This document shows, piece by piece, positions 18,801 through 28,754 of a stretch of 64,000 nucleotides of DNA. The notes below the pieces were generated by a model. The model did not search any database. It saw only the letters and a list, made by a program, of their open reading frames with translations, and was not told where the DNA came from. The DNA is from Agromyces sp. Root81 (lineage in GTDB: Bacteria; Actinomycetota; Actinomycetes; Actinomycetales; Microbacteriaceae). Each line of letters begins with the position of its first letter. Position 1 is the stretch's first letter. Made by a program: the position numbers and the translations under genes. The stretch lies in contig NZ_LMIR01000002.1 in the NCBI RefSeq assembly GCF_001429165.1, positions 1,663,261 to 1,727,260 of the forward strand, given 5' to 3'.

Positions 18801-19631
18801 CCAGGCCGCGCCGACGACGACGGCGATGCGGGAGCTCGAACCCGCCGCCCGCCCGCGGGCGATCCGCAAGCCCCGGGGCATCCTGGTGCCGCTCTGGCTC
18901 GGCTACGTGTTCCTGTACCTGCCGATCCTCATCGTCGTGATCATGAGCTTCAACGCCTCGGAGAACCTCTTCGTCTGGAAGGGCTTCTCGCTGCGCTGGT
19001 ACCCCGAGCTCTTCGCCGACGAGAAGATCATGCAGGGCCTCGGCAACACGCTGATCGTCGCGACGGGCGCCACCGCCATCGCGACGGTGCTCGGCACGCT
19101 GCTCGCCTACGGCATCCAGCACTACACCCGCGGCGGGCTCATCAGGGCGTTCGCGATCGCCCCGGCGATCCTGCCCGACCTGCTGCTCGGCATCGGACTG
19201 CTCACGCTGTTCTCGCTCGCGACCGTGACGCTCGGACTGCACTCGGTGATCCTCGCGCACGGCGTCTTCGCGACGGCGTTCGTGACCGCCATCGTGCTCG
19301 CCCGCATGGCGAACCTCGACCCGAGCCTCGAAGAGGCGTCGCGCGACCTCGGCGCCGGGGCGGTGCGCACGTTCATGCGCGTGACGCTGCCGCAGCTCGC
19401 GCCGGGCATCGTCGCAGGCGCCCTGCTCGCGTTCACCCTCTCGATCGACGAGTTCGTGATCGCGTTCTTCACGACGGCGCCGACGCAGCCCACCCTGCCG
19501 ATCGTCATCTACTCGATGGTGCGATTCGGCGTGACCCCCGAGGTCAACGCCCTCGCCACCATCCTCCTCCTCGTGAGCGTCGTGACGGTGATCGCGGCGC
19601 AACGACTGACCCGACTGACAGGAACCACACG

Positions 19632-19635
<4 letters not shown>
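18793..19635 (+). CDS. potC: Polyamine-type ABC transporter permease PotC
   Basis: Second permease, 280 residues, six helices. The EAA loop reads [26 protein letters not shown]. The PotC hallmark [21 protein letters not shown] follows helix one. GTG start overlapping potB by 8 nt; its stop overlaps the potA ATG (ATGA). Pairs with PotB as the membrane channel. Confidence 0.9.
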
Positions 19636-20740
<1,105 letters not shown>

Positions 20741-20759
<19 letters not shown>

Positions 20760-21349
20760 CCCGTCGCAAGTCGTGCATAGGCGAGCAGGAGCTCGCGCGC
20801 CGCGGCGTGGTCGAGCGTCGGGTGCTTGGCGATGATGCGGTAGCCGTAGGCGTCTTCGAGTGCGACCAGGTTGCGGGCGATCACGAGCGAGGGCTGGGCG
20901 AGGGCGAAGTGGCCGCGCGCCGCGCCTTGCTCGAGCACGACCTGGTACATGCCGACCTGACGGTCGTAGAGCGTGGTGAGCAGGGACGCCATGAGCGGGT
21001 TGCGGCCGGCGGAACCGCCGAGCTCGCAGAGCAGTCGCACCTCGGTGTCGTCGGACCCGCTCGGCAGGCCCCAGTCGAGCAGGGCGGTGAGGCGCAGCAC
21101 CGGGTCGTCGTCGAGGGCCTCGAGCATGCGCACGCGCTCCTCGTAGAACCGCTCCATGCCGGCGCGGTTCGCCTCGAACATGAGCTCGTCGATGTCGGGG
21201 TAGTAGTAGAGCACGGCGCCCGAGGTCAGGCCCGCCTCCTCGGCGACGCGGTTGAGTCGCGCCCCGTCGGGGCCGTGCGCTGCGATGGCGCGCTGCGCGG
21301 CAGCCACCAATTGGCTGCGCCGTTCCTCCTGGCGCTTCGGCCTGGCCAT
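20741..21349 (-). CDS. TetR family transcriptional regulator
   Basis: Repressor of 202 residues. The helix-turn-helix is near residues 28-50 ([26 protein letters not shown]), the TetR hallmark; the C-terminal part is the ligand-binding bundle. The start has GGAGGGAGCACG in front. It lies between the importer operon and the divergent glycosyltransferase/oxidase/dehydrogenase operon, and a perfect palindrome sits just upstream of its start, so it most likely represses that operon and itself, with a polyamine or aldehyde as inducer (inference). Confidence 0.9.
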
Positions 21350-21365
21350 CGTGCTCCCTCCAGAT

Positions 21366-21380
21366 CAGACAGATTGTCTG
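21366..21380. promoter_or_regulatory. TetR operator palindrome CAGACA-GAT-TGTCTG
   Basis: Perfect 6-bp arms around a 3-bp centre, 17 nt upstream of the tetR ATG and about 100 nt before the glycosyltransferase gene. Size and place fit an operator for the adjacent TetR protein. Confidence 0.65.
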
Positions 21381-21483
21381 CATCGATGGTCAATATTAGG
21401 CCGAATTGACTTGAAAACACATGGGTCCAGCCCGGAAGAATTCTCTCTATCCACCTGCAAGGAATTGTCGAATGGAGTCACCG

Positions 21484-22785
21484 ATGACTGAAGAGCGCCG
21501 CACGTTCCTGTTCATGCCCGAAAGTGCCTACGGGCCCACGAACAACTGCGTCGGCATCGGCAACGAGCTGCTCCGCCGCGGTCACCGGGTCGTGTTCGCC
21601 GCCGAGCGCTCATGGGAGGGCAAGCTCACCGCCCTCGGCTTCGAGGAGGACCTCGTCGACCTCGCCCCGGCCCCGGAGGACGCCGTCGAGCAGGACGCCG
21701 GGCAGTTCTGGAAGGACTACATCAAGGAGATCTCGCCCGAGTTCCGCAAGACGACGGCCGAGCAGCTCGAGACCGTGATCCTGCCGATCTGGGAGGCCCT
21801 CGTCGACGGCGCGAAGTACTGCGAACCGCAGCTGAAGGCGATCATCGAGCGGGTGCAGCCCGACGTCATCATCGAGGACAACGTGCTCAGCTTCCCGGCC
21901 CTCGAGACCGCCGGCCGTCCGTTCGTGCGCATCGTGTCGTGCAACCCGCTCGAGGTGCCGGGCGAGGCCGTCGCGCCCGCCTTCTCGGGTCTCGCCGACG
22001 ACGACCGCGCCGGCTGGGCGGAGTTCCGCGCAGAGTACGACCGCACGCACCGTGCGCTCTGGGAGGCCTACGACGCCTGGGTGCAGGAGCAGGGCGCTGC
22101 GCCGCTGCCGGAGCTCGAGTTCATCCACCACGGCGACGCCAACGTCTACGTCTTCCCCGAGGCCCTCGACTACGACGCCGAGCGTCCGCTGCCCGACGGG
22201 TGGCACCGCGTCGACTCCTCGGTGCGCGAGACCGAGACCGAGGTGCCCGAGCTGCCCGCCTCGTTCACCGACGGCTCCCGGCCGCTCGTGTACTTCAGCC
22301 TCGGCTCGCTCGGCTCCGCCGACGTCGACCTCATGCGCCGCGTCATCGCCGCGCTCGCCGACCAGCCCGTCAACGTCATCGTCTCGAAGGGGCCGCTGCA
22401 CGACGAGTTCGAGCTCGCCGACAACATGTGGGGTGCCGAGTTCCTGCCGCAGACGAAGCTGCTGCCGCTCGCCGACCTCGTGATCACGCACGGCGGCAAC
22501 AACACGACCACCGAGGCGCTGCACTTCGGCAAGCCCATGATCGTGCTGCCCCTCTTCTGGGACCAGTACGACAACGCCCAGCGCGTGCACGAGCGGGGCT
22601 TCGGCCTCCGCATCGACCCGTACCGCTTCACGCCCGAGGAGCTCGCGACCGCCGTGCAGACCCTGCTCGGCGACGCGGAGCTCCGCGAGCGCACGGCCGC
22701 CGTCGGCGCCGACATCCGCTCGCGAAGCGGGCTCGCGAGCGCCGCCGACGTGATCGAGCGCGTCGCGGTGTCGGAGCACGTGTGA
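21484..22785 (+). CDS. GT1 family glycosyltransferase (MGT/UGT-like)
   Basis: Cytoplasmic GT-B enzyme of 433 residues of the macrolide/UDP-glucuronosyl type. The N-terminal acceptor half begins FLFMPESAYGPTNNCVGIGNELLRRGHRVVF; the donor-binding half has VYFSLGSLGSADVDL, the THGGNNTTTEALHFGKPMIVLPLFWDQYDNAQ signature and its closing D-Q pair. It should move a sugar from an NDP-sugar to a small acceptor. Start chosen for GGAG 6 nt before this ATG. It overlaps the FAD oxidase gene by 4 nt. Such an enzyme is unexpected in an amine catabolic operon; it may tag a toxic amine or aldehyde, or act in reverse. Acceptor unknown. Confidence 0.85.
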   Translation: MTEERRTFLFMPESAYGPTNNCVGIGNELLRRGHRVVFAAERSWEGKLTALGFEEDLVDLAPAPEDAVEQDAGQFWKDYIKEISPEFRKTTAEQLETVILPIWEALVDGAKYCEPQLKAIIERVQPDVIIEDNVLSFPALETAGRPFVRIVSCNPLEVPGEAVAPAFSGLADDDRAGWAEFRAEYDRTHRALWEAYDAWVQEQGAAPLPELEFIHHGDANVYVFPEALDYDAERPLPDGWHRVDSSVRETETEVPELPASFTDGSRPLVYFSLGSLGSADVDLMRRVIAALADQPVNVIVSKGPLHDEFELADNMWGAEFLPQTKLLPLADLVITHGGNNTTTEALHFGKPMIVLPLFWDQYDNAQRVHERGFGLRIDPYRFTPEELATAVQTLLGDAELRERTAAVGADIRSRSGLASAADVIERVAVSEHV

Positions 22786-24200
22786 GCCGGTCGCAGCAGG
22801 TGACGGATGCCGCGGCGGCCGCCCTCGCCGACGCCGCTCCCACGCCGTACTGGATGGACCGGACGGATGCGCCCGCCCCCGGCAGGCCGCTCAGTGACCG
22901 GATCGAGGCCGACCTCGTCGTCATCGGCGCGGGCTTCACCGGGCTGTGGACGGCGTGGCGGGCGCTCGAACGCGACCCCGGCGCATCCGTCGTCATCCTC
23001 GAGGCCGATCGGGTCGCCCACGGCGCCACGGGGCGCAACGGCGGGTTCGTGTCGAGCTCGCTCACGCACGGCCTCACCCACGGCACGGCCATCTGGCCCG
23101 ACCAGGTCGGCGCCCTCGCCGAGGAGGGCGACCGCAACCTCGCCGAGCTCATCGCCACGATCGAGGCCGCCGGCATCGACTGCGACCTGCGTCGCTCGGG
23201 CAAGACCACCATCGCCGTCGAGGAGTGGCAGCTCGCCGGTCTCCGCGAGGCGCAGGAGCTCGGCGCCCGGCACGGCGTCGACCTCGAGCTGCAGTCGCGC
23301 GACGAGGTGCAGGCCGACGTGCACTCGGCGAGCTACCTCGGCGGGCTTCGCGACCGCACGGGCACGGTGCTCATCGACCCGGCGCGACTCGCGTGGGGCA
23401 TGGCCGCCGAACTCCAGCGTCGCGGGGTGCGGATCTTCGAGGCATCCGCCGCCACCGGAATCGAGAACAACGGTGCCGGCGTGCGCGTGCGCACGGCGCT
23501 CGGCCACGTCGACGCCCGCCATGCGGTCATCGCGACGGCCGCCTACCCGGCGCCGCTCAAGCGCCTCGGCTCGTACATCATGCCGCTCTACGACCACGTG
23601 CTCATGACCGAGCCGCTCACCGAGGCGCAGCGCGCGTCGATCGGCTGGGCGGAGGGGCAGGGGCTCACCGATGCCGGCAACCAGTTCCACTACTACCGGC
23701 CCACCGCCGACGGGCGGATCCTCTTCGGCGGCTGGGACGCCGTGTACTACTTCGGCGGCAAGGTCGACGCGAGCCTCGAGCAGCGCGACTCCTCGCACGA
23801 ACTCCTCGCGCGGCACTTCTTCGAGACGTACCCGCAGCTCGGCGGGCTGAAGTTCACGCACCGCTGGGCGGGCCCGATCGACTCGACGACGCGCTTCACG
23901 GCGGCCTACGGCACCGCCCGCGGCGGGCGGATCGCCTACGCCGTCGGGCACACCGGCCTCGGCGTGGGCGCCTCGCGGTTCTCGGCGGATGTCGCGCTCG
24001 ACCTGCTCTCGGGCGAGGCGACGTCGCGGCTGCGCTACGACATCGTGCGCCGCCGTCCGTTCCCGATCCCGCCCGAGCCGTTCCGCAATCCCATCATCCA
24101 GTTCACCCGGCACTCGATCCTCGCCGCCGACGCGCACGAGGGGCGGCGCAACCTCTGGCTCCGCACTCTCGACCGCTTCGGCCTCGGCTTCAACTCCTGA
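22782..24200 (+). CDS. FAD-dependent amine oxidase (DAO family, PuuB/gamma-glutamylputrescine-oxidase-like)
   Basis: Flavoprotein of 472 residues. The dinucleotide-binding motif is VVIGAGFTGLWTAWRA (near 47-62), followed by the ATGRNGGFVSSSLTHG flavin loop typical of this group. The C-terminal part has GRILFGGWDAVYYFGGK, HRWAGPIDSTTRFTA and the final FAD contact VGHTGLGVGASRF. The family oxidises primary or secondary amines to aldehydes with release of peroxide. GTG start coupled to the glycosyltransferase stop (GTGA). Together with the aldehyde dehydrogenase that follows it makes a two-step amine to acid route. Confidence 0.85.
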   Translation: MSRSQQVTDAAAAALADAAPTPYWMDRTDAPAPGRPLSDRIEADLVVIGAGFTGLWTAWRALERDPGASVVILEADRVAHGATGRNGGFVSSSLTHGLTHGTAIWPDQVGALAEEGDRNLAELIATIEAAGIDCDLRRSGKTTIAVEEWQLAGLREAQELGARHGVDLELQSRDEVQADVHSASYLGGLRDRTGTVLIDPARLAWGMAAELQRRGVRIFEASAATGIENNGAGVRVRTALGHVDARHAVIATAAYPAPLKRLGSYIMPLYDHVLMTEPLTEAQRASIGWAEGQGLTDAGNQFHYYRPTADGRILFGGWDAVYYFGGKVDASLEQRDSSHELLARHFFETYPQLGGLKFTHRWAGPIDSTTRFTAAYGTARGGRIAYAVGHTGLGVGASRFSADVALDLLSGEATSRLRYDIVRRRPFPIPPEPFRNPIIQFTRHSILAADAHEGRRNLWLRTLDRFGLGFNS

Positions 24201-24258
24201 GCAGCACCTCCCGAGCAGCACCGGCACGCGGCGTCCGTCGCGGCCCGAAAGGAACACC

Positions 24259-25713
24259 ATGACCACCGGCACCTTCATCGGCGAGTACCGCAGCGGATCG
24301 GGCGGCGACACCGTCATCACGAATCCGGCGACCGAGCAGGAGGTCGCGGCGTTCACCGCCTCGGGCGTCGCCGACGTCGACGAGGCCGCGGCCGCCGCGC
24401 GCGCCGCGCAGCCCGAGTGGGCCGCGAAGACCCCGGGGGAGCGCTCGCTCGCGCTGCTCCGCCTCGCCGATGCGCTCGAGGCCGACGCCGAGCACCTCGC
24501 CAAGCTCGAGGTCGAGGACTCGGGCAAGCCGTGGACGACCGCCTTCGACGGCGAGCTGCCGTTCGGCATCGACAACCTGCGCTTCTTCGCGGGCGCCGCC
24601 CGATCGCTCGACGGCACCGGCGCAGGCACGCTCTCGAACGGGTACACCTCGATCATGACGCGCCGCCCGGTGGGCGTCGTCGCCGGGATCACCCCCTGGA
24701 ACTTCCCGCTCATCATGGCGATCTGGAAGGCCGGCCCCGCGCTCGCCGCGGGCAACGCCGTGATCGTCAAGCCCGCGCCGGCCACGCCGCGCACGACCCT
24801 GCGGTTCGCCGAGCTCGCCGTGCAGGCCGGGCTGCCCGCCGGCATCTTCAGCGTCGTCACCGGCGACGCCGAGGTCGGCCAGGCCCTCGTCACCCACCGC
24901 GAGGTCGACATGGTGAGCGTCACCGGTTCGACCCAGACCGGCAAGGCCGTCATGCGCGGCGCCGTCGAAGGTGTCAAGCGCGTGCACCTCGAGCTCGGCG
25001 GCAAGGCGCCCGTCATCGTCTTCACGGACGCCGACCTCGGCGCCATGGCGCACGCCGTCGCACTCGGCGCGACCTACAACACGGGCCAGGACTGCACCGC
25101 GGCCACCCGCGTCTACCTCGAGCGCTCGGTCTACGACGACGGCGTCGCGGCGCTCCGCGCCGCCATCTCGGGCATCGTCGCCGGCGACCCGATGGACGCC
25201 GACACCCACATCGGCCCGCTCATCTCGAAGACGCACCTCGAGCGCGTGTCGGGCTTCGTCTCCCGTGCCGTCGCCGGGGGCGCCGAGGCGCTCGCCGGCG
25301 GCCACGCCATCGACCGCGTCGGCTCGTACTTCGCGCCGACCCTGCTCGTCGGCGCCGCGCAGTCGTCCGAGATCGTGCAGGGCGAGGTGTTCGGCCCCGT
25401 GCTCGTCGTGCTCCCGTTCGACGGCGAGGCCGAGGGCATCGCACTCGCGAACGACAGCGCCTACGGGCTCGCCTCGTCGGTCTGGACCTCGGATGTCTCG
25501 CGCGCCCTGCGCGTGAGCCAGTCGCTCGACGTCGGCGTGACCTGGGTCAACGACCACCTGCCGATCGCGTCGGAGGCGCCGCACGGCGGCGTGAAGGGCT
25601 CGGGCTTCGGCAAGGACATGTCGATCGAGCCGATGCTCGACTACTCGGTCACGCGCCACCTCATGATCCGGCACGCGCCGCCGCCCGAGACGACGGGCTT
25701 CCGCCCGGCCTGA
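24259..25713 (+). CDS. Aldehyde dehydrogenase, gamma-aminobutyraldehyde dehydrogenase type
   Basis: NAD(P)-dependent aldehyde dehydrogenase of 484 residues. Nucleophile C279 in NTGQDCTAATRVYL, general base E245 in HLELGGKAP, and cofactor motif ITPWNFPLIMAIWKAGPALAAGN. The NTGQDCTAATRVYL context matches PatD/YdcW-like enzymes that oxidise 4-aminobutanal to GABA. AAAGGA precedes the ATG. It lies 58 nt after the amine oxidase gene, whose aldehyde product it would take. A palindromic element follows the stop and separates it from a convergent monooxygenase gene. Confidence 0.9.
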   Translation: MTTGTFIGEYRSGSGGDTVITNPATEQEVAAFTASGVADVDEAAAAARAAQPEWAAKTPGERSLALLRLADALEADAEHLAKLEVEDSGKPWTTAFDGELPFGIDNLRFFAGAARSLDGTGAGTLSNGYTSIMTRRPVGVVAGITPWNFPLIMAIWKAGPALAAGNAVIVKPAPATPRTTLRFAELAVQAGLPAGIFSVVTGDAEVGQALVTHREVDMVSVTGSTQTGKAVMRGAVEGVKRVHLELGGKAPVIVFTDADLGAMAHAVALGATYNTGQDCTAATRVYLERSVYDDGVAALRAAISGIVAGDPMDADTHIGPLISKTHLERVSGFVSRAVAGGAEALAGGHAIDRVGSYFAPTLLVGAAQSSEIVQGEVFGPVLVVLPFDGEAEGIALANDSAYGLASSVWTSDVSRALRVSQSLDVGVTWVNDHLPIASEAPHGGVKGSGFGKDMSIEPMLDYSVTRHLMIRHAPPPETTGFRPA

Positions 25714-25722
25714 CGGCCGGTC

Positions 25723-25797
25723 GGTCGGTGGAGTAGCGAAGCGTATCGAGACCAGCCCGACGGGGTCTCGATACGCTCCTTCGTCGCTACTCGACCG
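25723..25797. repeat. Palindromic intergenic repeat element, family A, also hairpin terminator
   Basis: Inverted arms with a perfect 14-bp core (25740-25753 against 25764-25777) around a 10-nt loop, and outer GAGTAGCG/CGCTACTC pairing broken by a 6-nt difference between arms. It fills the gap between the convergent aldehyde dehydrogenase and monooxygenase genes. Its right arm supplies the last codons and the TAG stop of the monooxygenase (PVE-stop). Related sequence occurs at 27735-27749 and 32505-32540. Confidence 0.75.
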
Positions 25798-27046
25798 GCG
25801 AGGTGCGCACCCGGTCGGTCGCCGCGACCGGGAGGGGCAGCTCGGTCTGGTTCGCGGCGAACATCCGCTTCACGAGGGGGCGGGCGAGCTTCGAGAGCAT
25901 GAGGCCCGTCATGGCGCGCGACATCAGCGCCTCGAAGCGGTTCGCCGGCACCATGCGCTCGATGCCGCCGCCCATGAGCTTCGTGCCGGCTTCGGCGAAG
26001 GGCACGATGTCGCTCGCGTACTGCTTCGCGGCGGCAGCCGGGTCGCCCGGCGTCTCGGCGATGCGGGCGGCGAGCAGGTAGGCGCCGATGAGCGCGGTCG
26101 CGGTGCCCATGCCCGACATCGGCGAGCCGCACGCTGCGGCGTCGCCGATGAGCACGACCCGGCCGTTCGCGGCTTCGGGAACGTCGATGCGCGCGAGCTC
26201 GTCGAAGTAGAAGTCGGATGCCCCGGGCATGGCGGCGAGCACCGTGGGGGCGTGCCATCCGGCGCCCTCGAGGGCCCGGCGGATGAGCGCCTCCTGCGCG
26301 GCCCGGTCGCCGCGCAGCGCCGGGTCGCGCGGGACGCGCAGCGTGAGGATCGCCTTGGAGGTCGACGGGTCGAAGTCGGGGCGGATGCCGAAGGTCGCGC
26401 CCGGCACGAACCGCATCGAGAACCAGCCCGGCTCGACGTCGGCGGGCGTCGGCAGCGTGAAGAACGCCATGTAGCCGCCGAGGTACGTCGAGTAGGCCTC
26501 CTCGGGCCCGAAGGCGACGCGGCGGGTCGCCGAGTGCACGCCGTCGGCGCCGACGACGAGGTCGAACCGCTCGGCGGGGGCGTGCTCGAAGGCGACGTCG
26601 ACGCCGTCGGCGTCCTGCGTGATGGCGGTGATGCGGTCGCCGTAGCGCAGTGCGAGCAGTCCCGGCGCGGCCTCGCCCGACGCGGTGAGCGACTCGAGCA
26701 GCACCTCGTCGAGGTCGCCGCGGGCGATCTCGATCTCGGCGACCGCGCCCTTGCCGTCGAAGTCCTCCATCGACATGCGGCCGAACACCCGGCCGGCGCC
26801 GTCGACGTAGGAGAGGCCGAGTTCGTGCAGCAGTCGCGCCCGGATGCCGGGCATGAGCCCCATGCGCTCGGCGACCTCGCGGCTGGCTCCGCGGAGATCG
26901 ACGGCCTGGCCGCCGGGGCGGGGTGCGTCGGCGCGCTCGACGACGGTGGCCCGGATGCCGCCGCGGACGAGCTGCAGGGCGAGTGCGTGGCCGGCGATGC
27001 CGCCGCCGGAGATCAGGATGTGCGGAGTGGTGTCGGTGGTGGTCAT
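25787..27046 (-). CDS. FAD-dependent aromatic-type monooxygenase (TetX/PHBH-like)
   Basis: Class A flavoprotein monooxygenase of 419 residues. FAD motif ILISGGGIAGHALALQL at the start with the ribose-binding Glu in VVERA; the LVVGADGVHSATRR (DG) motif near residues 165-178; and the VLIGDAAACGSPMSGMGTATALIGAYLLA (GD) motif near 305-333. Members hydroxylate aromatic compounds or tetracyclines; the substrate here is unknown. GAAGGG lies before the ATG. Divergent from a TetR gene with palindromes between, so probably induced by its substrate. The stop codon lies within a palindromic repeat arm. Confidence 0.87.
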   Translation of the reverse strand: MTTTDTTPHILISGGGIAGHALALQLVRGGIRATVVERADAPRPGGQAVDLRGASREVAERMGLMPGIRARLLHELGLSYVDGAGRVFGRMSMEDFDGKGAVAEIEIARGDLDEVLLESLTASGEAAPGLLALRYGDRITAITQDADGVDVAFEHAPAERFDLVVGADGVHSATRRVAFGPEEAYSTYLGGYMAFFTLPTPADVEPGWFSMRFVPGATFGIRPDFDPSTSKAILTLRVPRDPALRGDRAAQEALIRRALEGAGWHAPTVLAAMPGASDFYFDELARIDVPEAANGRVVLIGDAAACGSPMSGMGTATALIGAYLLAARIAETPGDPAAAAKQYASDIVPFAEAGTKLMGGGIERMVPANRFEALMSRAMTGLMLSKLARPLVKRMFAANQTELPLPVAATDRVRTSPVE

Positions 27047-27078
27047 CGCCGTGCCCTTCGGTGTGTTGGACGTTTGTC

Positions 27079-27094
27079 TTATACATATGTCTAA
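27079..27094. promoter_or_regulatory. Operator-like palindrome centred on CATATG
   Basis: TTATACATATGTCTAA pairs with itself except at one position per arm. It stands between the divergent monooxygenase and tetR genes and probably overlaps the monooxygenase promoter, where TetR would bind. Confidence 0.55.
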
Positions 27095-27103
27095 CGCTGG
27101 TTG

Positions 27104-27115
27104 AGACAGATGTCT
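27104..27115. promoter_or_regulatory. Second operator-like inverted repeat AGACA-GA-TGTCT
   Basis: Perfect 5-bp arms with a 2-bp centre, 10 bp from the first palindrome. TGTCT half-sites also occur at 27076, 27089 and 27125, suggesting several bound TetR dimers. Confidence 0.5.
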
Positions 27116-27140
27116 AGTACGAATGTCTGAATCGTTCGCG

Positions 27141-27146
27141 TACGAT
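27141..27146 (+). promoter_or_regulatory. -10 box of leaderless promoter (TACGAT)
   Basis: TACGAT is 6 nt before the ATG at 27153, which decides that start over the ATG at 27123 lying inside the operator region. Confidence 0.65.
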
Positions 27147-27152
27147 CGGTGC

Positions 27153-27749
27153 ATGGGCAATCGTGAAGACCTGCTGGCCGGGGCGCGCCGGGTGATCGTC
27201 GAGCGGGGGGTCGCGAAGGCCACCGCACGTGACATCGCGAGTGCTGCCGGCGTGAGCCTCGCTGCGATCGGCTATCACTTCGGCTCGAAGGAGCAGCTGA
27301 TCACCGAGGCGCTCATGGAGTCGCTCGGCGACGGCATCGGCGACGGCATGGAGGCGGTGGTCGGCGAGACTGCCGGGCTCCCGCTGCTCGACGGCTTCGC
27401 CGAGCTCTGGAACCGCATGCCCGAGGTGTTCGCGGCGAACCGCGAGCCCCTGCTCGCGAGCCTCGACAACACCGTGCGCGTGCTGCGGGACCCCGAGGCC
27501 AGCCGGCACCTCGCCGAGGCCGCGGGGGAGGGCTACCTGGGCATCGCCGAGCAGCTGCGCGCTGCGCGCCCCGAGCTCTCCGACGCGCAGGTCGATGCCG
27601 TCGCCAAACTCGACTTCGCGCTCGTGCAGAGTCTCGGCATCCTCTGGCTGCTGTCCCCAGAAAGCCTGCCGAGCGGCGACGAACTCGCCCGCGCGGTCGC
27701 CGTCATCGCCGGCACCGAGCCGCCGGCCGGGCCCGCGCCGGTCGAGTAG
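27153..27749 (+). CDS. TetR family transcriptional regulator
   Basis: Repressor of 198 residues starting MGNREDLLAGARRVI. Helix-turn-helix near residues 22-45 (ATARDIASAAGVSLAAIGYHFGSKEQLI). The remainder is a helical ligand-binding domain. An alternative start ten codons upstream would place the N-terminus in an operator half-site and ahead of the -10 box, so the shorter form is preferred. It likely represses the divergent FAD monooxygenase gene. Its stop codon abuts, with no gap, the stop of the convergent rhodanese gene (TAGCTA). Confidence 0.88.
   Translation: MGNREDLLAGARRVIVERGVAKATARDIASAAGVSLAAIGYHFGSKEQLITEALMESLGDGIGDGMEAVVGETAGLPLLDGFAELWNRMPEVFAANREPLLASLDNTVRVLRDPEASRHLAEAAGEGYLGIAEQLRAARPELSDAQVDAVAKLDFALVQSLGILWLLSPESLPSGDELARAVAVIAGTEPPAGPAPVE
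27735..27749. repeat. Possible remnant of palindromic repeat family A at gene end
   Basis: The 15 nt CGCCGGTCGAGTAGC-like end of this tetR gene matches the outer arm of the element at 25723-25797, and both encode PV-E-stop. It may be chance or a decayed repeat. Confidence 0.35.
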
Positions 27750-28655
27750 CTACGCGAGCAGCGCCGTCGTCGTGTGCTTCGCGCACGTCGTGGCGTCGCA
27801 CGACTCGCACACGACGAATTGCGCGCGGCACGCGGCATCCGTGCAGTTGGCGGTGCGCTTCGTCGGCGCGCCGCACGCGACGCAGGTGCCGATCACGGCG
27901 GTGTGGTCGCTGAAGTCGACCGAGCCGCGCCCGTCGAAGACGTAGAGCGAACCCTGCCAGAGGCCGCCGTCGCCGAACCGCTCGCCGTAGCGCACGATGC
28001 CGCCCTCGAGCTGGTAGACCTCGCCGAAGCCGCGGCTCGTCATGAGGCTCGAGAGCACCTCGCAGCGGATGCCGCCGGTGCAGTAGGTGACGACCGGGCG
28101 GCCCTTCAGTTCGTCGTACTTTCCGGAGTCGAGCTCGTCGACGAAATCGCGGGTCGTCTCGACGTCGGGCACGACGGCGCCGGCGAAGCGGCCGATCGCC
28201 GCCTCGAGCGCGTTGCGGCCGTCGAAGAACACGACGTCGTCGCCGCGCTCGGCCATGAGCTCGTGCAGCGCGTCGGGGCTCAGCTTCGCACCGCCGCCGA
28301 CGACGCCCTGCTCGTCGACGCGCAGCTCGCCGGGTGCGCCGAACGAGACGATCTCGTCGCGCACCTTGACGCTGAGCTTCGGGAAGTCGAGGCTCGCGCC
28401 CTGCTCGTCGAGGCCGGTGCCCTCGCTCCACTTGAAGTCGATGTGCTTGAACGCCGGGTACTCGCGGGTCTTGCGCACGTAGCGCTTGAGCGCGCCCATC
28501 TCGCCGCCGAGCGTGCCGTTGATGCCGTCCTTCGAGAGCAGGATGCGCCCGCGCAGCCCGAGGGACTCGGCGAGGTCGCGCTGCCACAGCCGCACGGCGT
28601 CGGGGTCGGCGATCGGCGCGAAGGCGTAGTAGAGGAGGATCTTGGCGAGGGCCAC
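27750..28655 (-). CDS. trhO: tRNA uridine(34) hydroxylase / rhodanese-related sulfurtransferase TrhO
   Basis: Cytoplasmic protein of 301 residues matching TrhO (YceA) length. It has an N-terminal acylphosphatase-like domain ([13 protein letters not shown]), a rhodanese domain with active-site C192 in YCTGGIRCE, and a C-terminal Cys-rich tail ([26 protein letters not shown]) likely binding zinc. In other bacteria TrhO hydroxylates U34 of tRNAs on the way to 5-methoxyuridine-type modification. A longer reading upstream exists, but GTG at 28655 stands 6 nt after TATGAT and matches the family start ([10 protein letters not shown]). Confidence 0.9.
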   Translation of the reverse strand: MALAKILLYYAFAPIADPDAVRLWQRDLAESLGLRGRILLSKDGINGTLGGEMGALKRYVRKTREYPAFKHIDFKWSEGTGLDEQGASLDFPKLSVKVRDEIVSFGAPGELRVDEQGVVGGGAKLSPDALHELMAERGDDVVFFDGRNALEAAIGRFAGAVVPDVETTRDFVDELDSGKYDELKGRPVVTYCTGGIRCEVLSSLMTSRGFGEVYQLEGGIVRYGERFGDGGLWQGSLYVFDGRGSVDFSDHTAVIGTCVACGAPTKRTANCTDAACRAQFVVCESCDATTCAKHTTTALLA

Positions 28656-28661
28656 CCCGAG

Positions 28662-28667
28662 ATCATA
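28662..28667 (-). promoter_or_regulatory. -10 box of leaderless promoter (TATGAT)
   Basis: TATGAT, close to consensus, is 6 nt before the GTG start of trhO and decides that start codon. Confidence 0.7.
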
Positions 28668-28754
28668 CGGGCGCTCGCTCCGGGTCGCGTGTGAGGTCGC
28701 TGCAGTCGGCGCCGAGAGTCGGACGAGGGTGGGGTTGCTTAACTGGTGCATTCA

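Noticed and set aside
22170..25046. A 958-residue reverse-strand open frame across glycosyltransferase, oxidase and dehydrogenase genes
   Set aside because: Three well-supported forward enzymes with ribosome sites and overlaps occupy the same DNA; the reverse product is Ser/Arg/Ala-rich noise.
28656..28751. Longer TrhO protein starting 32 codons upstream
   Set aside because: The extra residues do not resemble the family, and TATGAT sits 6 nt before the GTG chosen.
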